Shown here: piece by piece, positions 11,772-20,908 of the stretch | Position numbering within the stretch: position 1 is the first letter of the stretch | How the letters are laid out: every line of letters begins with the position of its first letter | Assembly: GCA_003008705.1 (NCBI GenBank) | Contig: PDUO01000004.1 | Coordinates: 186,001 to 250,000 of the forward strand | DNA length: 64,000 nucleotides | Reading direction: 5' to 3' | From: Pezicula radicicola | Lineage: Eukaryota > Ascomycota > Leotiomycetes > Helotiales > Dermateaceae | Notes under the pieces: model-generated | Databases searched by the model: none | Told to the model about the DNA's origin: nothing | What the model saw: only the letters and a program-made list of their open reading frames with translations | Program-made: the position numbers and the translations under genes

Positions 11772-12415
11772 TTTGTAGATGGGTTAGCAACTTGAGGCGT
11801 TGCCTTGGCGCTAGCTTGTAGGCTTCGTAGAGTGCTCTGGTGCTGTGGTGATCTTTTCTCCGTTCACAGACATCACTTTTATAACTCCTTGGTACTGTAC
11901 GTCTACTTCGTAACAGCCGACTATCAAACCTGGTCCGGCATTTATTTTCTAGCGAATAAATTACCCGAAGCTGTCGGGGTCGATCTACCGTACAAGAATT
12001 ACTAGGGCCGAGTTCCGGTAAGACAAATCAAATATAATATCGCGATGATATGTAATTATCGGTCTTCAGCTAGATCGTACTACTGTAGTAGGAGTGGCTA
12101 GCTAGCCGAAGCCGACAATTAGTGATCCTAAGATACTAGTGCGATCGAGTCGAAGACCGACGATTACTGATCCGGATAAAGCAGCAATAAAGTCCCGGCA
12201 TTCGATTTAGACTAGGTTGTGCCAAGCTCTACTGTGAAATTCTTCTTGCCGTTTGTACGTTTACTTTAAGTGTAGCGGGTTAGTAGAGATTTACTTCAAA
12301 GTCTATGTGTATAAAGAGGGAAGCTGGGCCATCGTGGTCGAAAGAAATCACCGACCTACTTAATATTACACCTAGAGCCTTACCTAAAACCCAACGATAA
12401 CACATCTTCTACCAC
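11772..12415. promoter_or_regulatory. divergent intergenic region between MBL-fold and NmrA-like genes
   Basis: A 644-bp head-to-head spacer. It contains an imperfect inverted repeat of about 35 bp (around 12051-12090 and 12132-12168, both arms carrying TCGGTCTTC) that could be an eroded miniature element. No conserved operator was recognised, so promoter function is inferred only from gene orientation. Confidence 0.4.
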
Positions 12416-13328
12416 ATGTCTCCTATAAAAAACGTGCTGATCATTGGAGCGGGCGGCAATGTTGGGAGATCTACCATCAAAGCCTTGCTCGCCGAGCCGG
12501 GAAAATTTCAGATCACAGGTCTGACTCGGGACACCTCTGAGACTAAGCTGCCAGTTGGTGTTAAGCATGTCAAGACCGACTATTCCCAAGCGTCGCTGCT
12601 TGAGGCCTTCCAAGGACAAGACGCCGTCGTCAGCACGATCTCGGGAGGCGGATTGGATGAGCAGAAATCCATTGTCGATGCTGCCATCGCCGCGAGGGTG
12701 AAGGTGTTCTTTCCCTCTGAATATGGAGTGGACACCTCGATCCATGCTGCGTCCAAGGTCATCCCCGTTTCTCACATCCAAGATTGCCGTCGTGGACTAC
12801 CTGAAATCCAAGCAGGACAAAATCTCATGGACTGCGATTATTAGCGGATCCCTATTCGACTGGGGCTTGAACATCCCTAGTTTCGGTGGCTGGAACGTAC
12901 CTGCTCGTACCGTGACAATCTACGATGGCGGAAACATCGCCTACGATGCCACCAATGTCGATCAAGTCGGCAAGGCGATCGTCGCGTCCTTGAAGCAACC
13001 CGAGCTCACCAAGAACCAGTATGTATACGTGAACAGCTTCACCATCACACAGAACCAGGTTCTCGAGGCTATCGAGAGAGTGACGGGCGAGAAGTTCACG
13101 GTGTCGCACAGCACGTCCGAAGAACTGTGGCGGGACGGTGCCGCCCAGGTCCAGGGAGGACAAGGACTCGGTGTGTTGGGCATGATCGCTTCGGCTTTCT
13201 ATCAAAAGGGAGCGACCTTGAAGTTGGCGACCTATTCGGTGAATAGAGGATTGTGGAATGACAGACTAGGCCTGACGCAGGAGAACTTGGAGGAATCTTT
13301 GCAGAGATATATAGCAAGCAAAGTATAA
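12416..13328 (+). pseudogene. NmrA-like / isoflavone-reductase family NAD(P)-binding protein, frameshifted
   Basis: The N-terminal half (12416 to about 12765) begins with a Rossmann strand and loop, VLIIGAGGNVG (residues 7-17), then ISGGGLDEQKSIVDAA and FFPSEYGVD, typical of atypical short-chain dehydrogenases of the NmrA/isoflavone-reductase group. At a CCCC run (12763-12766) the good reading moves to the +1 frame, continuing SKIAVVDYLKSKQDKISW through to LTQENLEESLQRYIASKV and TAA at 13326-13328. Removing one C from the run would join the halves into about 303 residues, the usual family length. No intron borders fit such a small shift. Either the gene carries a 1-nt insertion or the assembly has an indel in a homopolymer. 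Everything else looks preserved, so decay is very recent or only apparent. These proteins reduce small aromatic or other metabolites, or sense NAD(P). Confidence 0.8.
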
Positions 13329-14191
13329 CATGGACAGAAAGGACAATATATATTTTTACCTCCTACTTTAATTATCTTTGTAGTGTCTATGCCTGCGCTA
13401 CCTGAAGCTGATATCGGAGCTGTGTTAGCCTATACTGCTATCCCTTCCTTCGTATATTGGCCATGTAGGCAAGGATTGGACACTCTGCTCGTCTACAATC
13501 GCTTAACGCGTCTCAGAGGCAAATACAGGAAGTTTATTGGCTAGAACTGCTCTGTTTGATCGATACCTTATTGCACGTCGCTATGGCCCAAGCGTTGGCC
13601 AATATACGAAGGAAGGGATACTAGGGTTAGGGTTATAGAAGGTCTAGTACTCAGAGGCGGCCTTAATAAAAACACTCGCACTCTATAACGCTATGCACCT
13701 CTTAAGCACAGCTTGCTGTATAATGTCTCTACAGTTATAATCTTATTACTAGAGAAGAGTTCCTAAATTAGGTAGGTGACCTGTTTATATAAAAAGGGGG
13801 GGAAGGTTATTATAGTATATTACGTGTATAAACTGTATAGTGTTTCCGGCCTCTACACCTCACTTAGAGCCACATCTATTATATATATTTATTATATTCA
13901 GGGTTTCCTTTGCGACTCTATTTCAAGCTTGTATAGGTTATTTAAAGCTGGGTCGGGCTCGAAATATCTCGCTTAAATATCTCGCTTCAATGCCCAAGAG
14001 AGGACAGTTTTAGGAATTGCCAAGGAACTCTACCTTGCTTGGTAATGTTTCTTTTCAGTCGTATCATAATCTTACCTCCTTCTAAGAAGCACAAGCAACC
14101 AACCAAGTCTGGCAATTACTCTACTAATATCCAAGGCCGCAAGTCCTCCTCCGCACCCCCACCTTCTTCCTCTTTGTGCATTCTCACTACC
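13329..14191. other. intergenic with inverted repeat
   Basis: Contains the 25-bp inverted repeat described separately and a tandem duplication of AAATATCTCGCTT (13962-13988). The small open frames here have no protein-like content. Confidence 0.5.
13439..13620. repeat. perfect 25-bp inverted repeat, MITE-like
   Basis: Arms at 13439-13463 (starting TATCCCTTCCTTCGTATATT) and 13596-13620 are exact reverse complements, with a 132-bp spacer that has no open frame. Sequence just outside the right arm reads CTAGGGTTAGGGTTA, two telomere-type TTAGGG units. No clear target duplication is visible, so it may be a short non-autonomous element or a hairpin. Confidence 0.7.
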
Positions 14192-15646
14192 ATGAATCAG
14201 AACAACAACGGATCAATGTCGCTTTCGCTCCCCACCCAAAACAATACTTCACGACTAGATTCTAGCGCCATGTCAGATCTTGCCTCGTTGCTTTCCGCAT
14301 CTTCATATCCGGTGCCTGAACCAGTGATTCTACAGTCACCTGAGAGTGACGAGCAGTCACCCTTATATGGCGGATACGGCGGATTTGTCATACCAAGCGC
14401 TGCAAGCGAGCGGCAGACAGACCGAGCGACTGCATCTGATCTGTCTAGACCGACCACCCAGAAAGTGCTAAAACCTCAGGGCAGTGAGTCGGCAAGTATG
14501 GCAGTATTGTCACGCAAGAGACCTGGTAGACCACGGAAGACGGTGACTGACCTAACGGACGAACGTCCGGAAGAGGTGCGTGCGTATGTTGTAGCTCATC
14601 GTCTCTTATCCTAGCTTAAATCAGTCAACTAAATCTTGGTTTGGGTACAGCGACGCCGGTTGCAAATTCGACTAGCACAACGGGCCTATCGCTCTCGTAA
14701 GGAAGCAACTCTGTCGAGATATGAAGCCCGGATCGCCCAATTGGAGACAGCAATGAAGGAGATGAGCTCAGCTGTTCTTTCATTCGGTGAGCACGTTGCA
14801 CATACCGGGGGGCTCGCGTCAAATTCCGATCTCCAATCCCATCTACGCGACACCACGGAGCTATTTAAGTCTCTTGCCGAGGAGACTGACCCGGCCAGCG
14901 AGGGAGAAATAACCCTTAGTATCACTTCGCCGAGTGGAGAGCCGTCGTTCTCCCTGCCGGTAGAGCAGGAGAACCTATCCCCATCTCTATTCCACGGGCA
15001 GCCGGTATCTCCGTCGTCAAATGCCTCTCCCAACATGATAGCAACCCCTAGAGGTTTCCCGGTGCCTCTAGGCCCCGGCTCTCCACTTCTATTAGACACA
15101 GCGACTATAGTGATCGTAGAATTGTCACAGTTTATTCATCAACTCCGCATGGCATGCGTATACCATGCCTACTTTTCGTTGCGCAATCCATCTCTCAAAT
15201 TGGACGATCTCCGAAGGAAATTCCGCTTTCTTCTCAGCATGTTGCATCGGGAGCGCCTCGCTTCCTATTTTGAGGCCGTGTTGCATGCCCAAATCCATCC
15301 GGCGCGTCTGGCGGAGTGGGAAGACATCCCATTCTTTAGCGTAGGTGGTGCGGGAACTCATTATCCTCGGTCTTCATTGCCGAACTCGAGTATCAGCCAC
15401 GCTTCTCCAAGGTACGAATATCAGAGTCCAGTTCGGGAGGATCCCTCGTCCGAATTTTCCCCGGAAGCCCAAAAAGAAATGAGTGGAGAGTGGTTTGATA
15501 TTCGGGATCTCGAAGGATTTCTCCAGGAAAAACACGTCTATCTGCTTACCCATCCGCCTACGGAGTCCAGACAGAGCCTATTGAAGCAGGCCGCGATTAA
15601 TGCCCCGAGTCTGATCAAGAGTACGGTCCCACCTCTGCTCTTCTGA
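14192..15646 (+). CDS. fungal bZIP transcription factor
   Basis: Two exons, 14192-14575 and 14651-15646, with a 75-nt GT-AG intron (phase 0) placed just before the basic region, encode 459 residues. The basic region RRRLQIRLAQRAYRSRKE (about residues 129-146) has the Q/N-x2-L-A-Q-R-A-x-R-x-R-K pattern of fungal bZIP factors. It runs into a heptad stretch (ATLSRYEARIAQLETAMKEM) forming the dimerisation helix. An AT-hook-like RPGRPRK precedes the intron. The C-terminal 300 residues are Ser/Pro-rich with a helical patch near LRMACVYHAYFSL. The frame is open upstream to 14039, but the ATG at 14192 (context CTACC-ATG) is preferred. Such factors often sit in secondary-metabolite clusters. Its neighbours (reductase, hydrolase, aldolase, dead aminotransferase) make it the candidate pathway regulator of the block, which is inference. 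Confidence 0.9.
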
Positions 15647-16947
15647 GCTATGCTCATTTTTATGTAGTCCTAGTAAGCACGTGTATCTGTCTCGGTCGCT
15701 CGCCTGGATGGCGACGACTTGATGTAGAAAGAGCCCTTTGCATGGCTGTATGGGCATAAAGAATGAAGGAAGGACAAACGTTGAGGAGTACACGAGACAG
15801 TAAACCGAGTAGAGAGTAGGAGGTGTAGTGACGGAAAATTACAATATAGGCATTGAAAAGAGACCTAGTATTTCTGGGGAAAGTTATTCCCAAACTCTCC
15901 GAAGAGTCCCTGTCCCACCAAACCTACTCGAGCCCACTGAAAAAAATTTCTATTTCGAGAAAAAAAGAAAAAAAGAAGTCGTGTTGGGTGGTAGGCATTC
16001 GACATTATTGTAGCACTTGGAAAAAGTTTTCTAGTGTTCCAGGATTTCTTGTTCTTCCTTTGTTAACACGGGACCGTGTGGTGATGATACTTTGATGTAA
16101 TAAAATTATAGTTTTAAATGTAGAAGAATCATTAAAGATTTGTATCTTGGAGGGTACTCATTAACACTTTGGCATGATAATATCAACCACTTATTCCTTG
16201 GGGGCGACTCGCTTCCCCTTTAGCGAGCAAGACGAACTTGACGCATTGACTACTCCGTACACTGTCCAAAATCTTCTATTTGTATAGTTTCCAATACTAA
16301 TGTTTTAGAGAATGGAGAAGACTTAGAGGATTACAAAAGTATTCTTGATTTAATAATTTTGTTCTGTTGACTCGCGTCTTTTATGACATCGGGTAATCTA
16401 TCGTCTATTCTCTTATTGTACAACCCAACATTAACTAACGACTGTTCCGGAGAATTATGACGTCCATTCACCCGTTGATATGCTTCCGTTCTGTATTATG
16501 TGCTAGTGCAATAGTTATTGATGTTGGAGGGATTTGAGAGGGTTAAAGAGATAGGGGAGCAGTTCTTCTTAATAGCTTCACCGGATGGTAGGAAATTGCA
16601 TTCTTCAAAGTGTGGCCTAGTGGATTCGGCGAAGGTGAGGGTGAATTTAGACAACTACGGTGGGTAGAGAATCTCTGTATAGACTGCTATGATATGGCAT
16701 GAAAGACGTGCTATATAATGTGATCGTGGAAGAGCCTTCAGGTGATGATAGAAATTCAAGGAAGATATTTGGGTAAGATTGACATTTTAGATAATGTAAA
16801 GTCTTTATCATTGTATCTTCTGATGAGATAAAAATAGAAATGAACTCTGAAGGTTGTCAAGTACAGCTGATGTTAATCTAAGATAAACTCCAACACGTAT
16901 TGCAATAATCCCCACACTTTGCAATTTGTTTCTTTACTCTTCAATAT
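15647..16947. other. AT-rich intergenic, no gene seen
   Basis: 1.3 kb between the convergent bZIP and aldolase genes. A-rich and T-rich runs, no frame with domain content and no repeats noticed. It should hold the two 3' UTRs. Confidence 0.5.
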
Positions 16948-17959
16948 TCATTTCCTGAAATCTGAACCATTTCGATATTCTTCCATGTTTAAATGCGGTT
17001 GAAATTCGCAATATAGTGTTTCCTATTTCAAATCAAAGAATATTCATTGCGTGGAATATAGAAAAACTTACTGGAGTACTAGCCATCTTAAAATTATAAG
17101 CAGCCTCCTCATCAGACACAAAATTCTTTTTCAATCCGGAGCTTTCAATCAACATCTGGATTTTGCAAGATCTTTCCATCAACATAAACAGAAACGCAGC
17201 TTCATCTACAGTCTCTCCAACAGTGAGAAGGCCATGATTCATCAAAATGGCCCCCTTTCCCTGCCCAAGAGCTGCTGCGATACGTTCTCCTTCCTGATCT
17301 GCAAATGCAATACCTCCATAATTTGAATATACACCATGTGCATTGTAAAAATAGCAGACGTCTTGATTGAGCATGTCTAGTGGTCGTGCGAAAGCCGACC
17401 ATGCTCGACCATATTTAGAATGTGTATGGCAAATACTATGAACATCAGGACGTGCCTTATGAACAGCACTATGAATAACATATCCTGCTGCATTTATCGG
17501 GGCGTCCTAATATTTTTGACTCGTCAGTCTAGTTGTTTCGTTTCATGTAGTCCCATTAGGCTCATTTCAGCTTACAATATTCCCAGCAACTGCGTCTCCG
17601 GCGTGATTTATGCACACCATGTCACTCGCCTTCAACATCCCAAAATGAACACCTAATGGATTGATCCAGAATCTATCTTCAAATTCTGGATCTCTAACAC
17701 TGATATGTCCACTTATTCCTTCGGCATATCCTTCACTGGCAAACACGCGGAATGCGCCTGCCATATGCTCGAGTTGCCATTGCCGCTGGGTTTCGAACGA
17801 AGTGAATCTGGGCATTGAAGGCATTAACTTGCCCTGGTGAGCCATAGATTTCATGGCTATCGGGTCCCGTGAAAAGTCTTTGGGGCCGGGTGAAGTTGCG
17901 GACATTTTGCTGGGTGCTACTGCTGCCTGTGGCAGATCACTCGTGGCTGTTGGAGCCAT
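16948..17959 (-). CDS. class II aldolase/adducin family protein
   Basis: Three exons on the minus strand (17959-17576, 17506-17072, 17022-16948) with GT-AG introns of 69 and 49 nt, both phase 0, give 297 residues. The class II aldolase/adducin N-terminal fold covers about residues 70-275. SGHISVRDP is the phosphate/substrate-binding region. His155 and His157 (CHTHS) and His219 (LMNHGLL) are the expected zinc ligands. The last exon (ETLYCEFQPHLNMEEYRNGS) matches the usual C-terminal helix of fungal members. Bacterial relatives cleave sugar phosphates (fuculose or ribulose phosphate) or decarboxylate. Substrates of the fungal proteins are mostly unknown, and they recur next to amino-acid and secondary-metabolism genes. 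All splice sites and catalytic residues look intact, unlike the neighbouring aminotransferase. Confidence 0.9.
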
Positions 17960-18700
17960 ATTTACGTTCCGAATGATGGGATCGTTTTATCTTTCAATAT
18001 ACTATTTCTCTTGCTGTGCGACAAGTTGATGGCAATTGTATGCGGAAGGCAGAGAGATCTTTTATCGAAGAAAGAAAGAGATGAAAAAGGTTCAGCATTT
18101 GAACACTGACGAAGTTCTATGTCGGTGGAGCCGACATGAACCAACCTATCCTGATCATAAGCCTGCAAATTATCGCAGCATGTGATTGAATAGTGAAATG
18201 CGTTACAGTACCTACTGTCGGATGGCCCGCCGTCGTACACACTTCTCATTGGAGCAGATGTCGGCAGCTCCGCCTTTTGAGTTGCATCTCAATTGCGTCG
18301 TATTCCCCAATCCATTGGAATTCCTCTCAGTAACTTTTGTACTGAAAGTAAAGGACTTGAGTTAGGAGTAAGTTGAAATACATACATCTATGAAGTCTTT
18401 CTGAAAATTCCTGTCTTACTTAGGCACCTTGCTTCGGTCTCTTGCATACATACATACTATACTTGGAGATAGAGATGATTTATTAAACTAAAAAGTTAAC
18501 AATTGGATTTATAGCTATTAATTTGAGTATTCCGATAAAAAAGTACAGCTCAAACCCCTTCTACTACTAATCACTATAGTGCATTCTCCCACCTACCACA
18601 ACTGTCAGTTCTATTAAAGATACCTAAAGTCACGTTCTTTCTGAAATTATAAAACTAAAAGCATCTTGTAAAAGTACTTTGCTAGGCATTCTAAGACATA
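17960..18700. other. intergenic, presumed aldolase promoter
   Basis: Upstream of the minus-strand aldolase start. Contains short open frames without domain content. AT-rich from about 18440. No regulatory motif could be assigned. Confidence 0.4.
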
Positions 18701-18718
18701 TAGATATGGTATAGAGAA

Positions 18719-19960
18719 CTAAGTGGTCCTGAGAGAAGCAATCTTGAAAGCAATAGCAGAGGCAAAAGATTGTTTCATTGAGGTTATAGACAGGTGGCGC
18801 AATTAGGAAAGTACCTCCAAGGCTTGTATGGCTGCCAAGATTGTCCCAAAGTCCCAGCTCGTACGCTCGAGTTCCAATAGCTGCTACGAGGTCGTTGTCA
18901 GGAGCTTTTGTTTCGCGGGTATCCACAATTTCAACACCATACATCAGATCGCGGCCTCTTGCGTCGCCAATACATCCATATCGTTCCTGAGTTTTTGTAA
19001 TCCAGTATACAGTTGTGCACCGTGGATCCTCGAGTTCTTAACAAGATTATTTGGTAGGACAATTTTAAGGACCTTGTCGTTAACGGCTGCTAGAATAGGG
19101 TCATTGGCGTGTGTTGTGTAATGGAAAGGCCCTATTGCGCAGAGATACACTCAATCTCGTTGCTCGTAACGACCGTACTAATGGGAAGTCCATTTCCAGG
19201 CATTTCGCTAAGCGTCAAAATTTTGGGAACCACGTCTTCATACTCAATGGCCATGGTGGCTCCGCAGCCGCCAACACCCATCTGGGCTTCGTCGACAATA
19301 AGAAACATGTCCCTCTTCTCGCAATGCTTCTTTATTGCTTTTAGATAACCCTTAGGCAGCATATGCATACCAGCGAAGGATTGAATATAGTCAACAATAC
19401 ACACGGCAAGAGAGCTGACGGACACTCTGTCACATGAGGCTCTAAACTTAATCAAGCGTAGTCAAGGTCAATAAGATCCGTCTAGTTTTCTAAAAATCAA
19501 GCGGTATGTATTTTGGATCGGAAGCATATGCATGCCAGGAATCAGAGGTCCATGATCGGCTCTATTAAAAAAGTACTGAGTTACGAGAGCTTGGCCAGTG
19601 ATACCATGCCACCGAGATCAACGACTTCAAACTTGCCTGTGTAGACCTTGGTCATCTTGATTGTGGCTTCATTACTCTCGCCACCTGTCCTTAAGAAGCA
19701 GGCTTTGTCGAAGTCCTCTGGTAGGACAGAGACAAGTCGTTCCTCCAAGTTGGCCACCGGAGGTGATACCATCTTGGTAAAAAGATGATCTAAGTTGAGA
19801 GCATGATCTGTAATTGTTTTGAAGGCCTCTCAATGTCCATGCCTAACGAGACATGACATTTGGTCCGAAGTTTGGTCGGGAATTTTGTGGCCACTAGCAG
19901 AATATACGTATAGTCCACGAGCGTTAGTAATGATGGCGTCTTCAAATAGCATACCAAAGT
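18719..19960 (-). pseudogene. class III aminotransferase (dialkylglycine decarboxylase-like) pseudogene
   Basis: A PLP-dependent class III aminotransferase read in pieces: FEDAIITNARGLYVYSASGH, then QMSCLVRHGH followed by TGA (19830-19832), TITDHALNLDHLF, SVLPEDFDKACFLRTGGES and MTKVYTGKFEVV, a frame change near 19600, HGPLIPGMHMLP, a stretch with stops near 19460-19490, then CIVDYIQSFAGMHMLPKGYL, FLIVDEAQMGVGGCGATMA (the cofactor Asp region), YTTHANDPILAAVNDKVL and a C-terminal part to 18719. The catalytic Schiff-base lysine of TLSK is replaced by Glu (TLSE, codon at 19204-19206). Stops, frameshifts and the lost lysine show it is inactive. The nearest functional group suggested by the motifs is 2,2-dialkylglycine decarboxylase / 4-aminobutyrate-type aminotransferases. 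Confidence 0.78.
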
Positions 19961-20908
19961 TGATGAGGAACCTCTATTTAAACCCATTGATTGGCATAAT
20001 GCGACAGCTGACGCTAATGCCATTGGATTACCCGCCACTGCTGTAGTACTTCATTCTCCAAAATTTAGTAAAACTGCGATAAAAGTTTCAAGATCGGCAG
20101 AGAAAATCAGTACACTAATTAAACCCTCCAGAGCTTGAACACAGACAAAGCGGTCATCAGGACACCGGGTAGACGCCATTCGAGGATTTGAAGACTTCCC
20201 CCAATATCCCATAGAGTTCACGTATAGACAAGCAAGCAAAGCGGGCGATATTGCATCTCTCTGCTCGTACTACTGCTTTCTGAAACTCGACTCATCAATA
20301 AAGGAAAGCAAAGATTTATATTCTCGAAATAGGTTTTGGAATATCGTTACTTTGGATATCGAACCGTGCCATACTCACTAACATTTCCACAAGAACTTGA
20401 TTGCAATGTTCAATCAGTTTCTCTATAATCTGGCATTTGTGCCAACCTTGGTTCCTGTTCTTCGTTGAGCCTTTAGGATGCTTACGAACTGCGGTGAAGA
20501 GGACTGGCTTCCTTATGGCTTTGAATGCCATCGTGTTGGGACATGATCGTATAGTCTGCCTTTTGAAAGTTCCAGAATTCGAGATATATTTCCGAGAAGC
20601 TTAGCATCATTTACAACTGCGGGCCCAATGATATAGAAGATCTCTCCCTCTATCTCATTATCAGCAGTAATCCTTGTAAGTATGATGTCGCCATTCTCAT
20701 GCCCATGAAAATAGGTATGAGAGTGTTTCGGGGAGTTTCTGGCCATGTGTGGAATCACAGCCCAAAGTGCGGTATCTGGGGACAATGTAGTTTCTGTCCA
20801 AAAAAAAAAAAGAGTTTGAACGTTAGATACGGAGATTTGAGCGTTGTCCCTGGATTGGGTCTTGCTGCGTTCAGTTGATTTAATTCTGCGTTGCTCCGGC
20901 GTGGTCAA
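19955..20908 (-). pseudogene. fungal-specific transcription factor (Fungal_trans domain) pseudogene
   Basis: Frames on the minus strand carry recognisable parts of the middle homology region of fungal zinc-cluster-type factors: IIGPAVVNDAKLLGNISRIL, PVLFTAVRKHPKGS, KCQIIEKLIEHCNQVLVEML, PALLACLYVNSMGYW, RCPDDRFVCVQALEGLISVL, ETFIAVLLNFGE and NPMALASAVALCQSMGLNR. The last corresponds to the conserved block that normally reads A-L-G-L-N-R-D. The pieces lie in different frames separated by stops. No Zn2Cys6 motif is found upstream, and the C-terminal half is absent because the aminotransferase remnant begins where it should continue. It could once have regulated the neighbouring cluster, which is inference. 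Confidence 0.65.
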
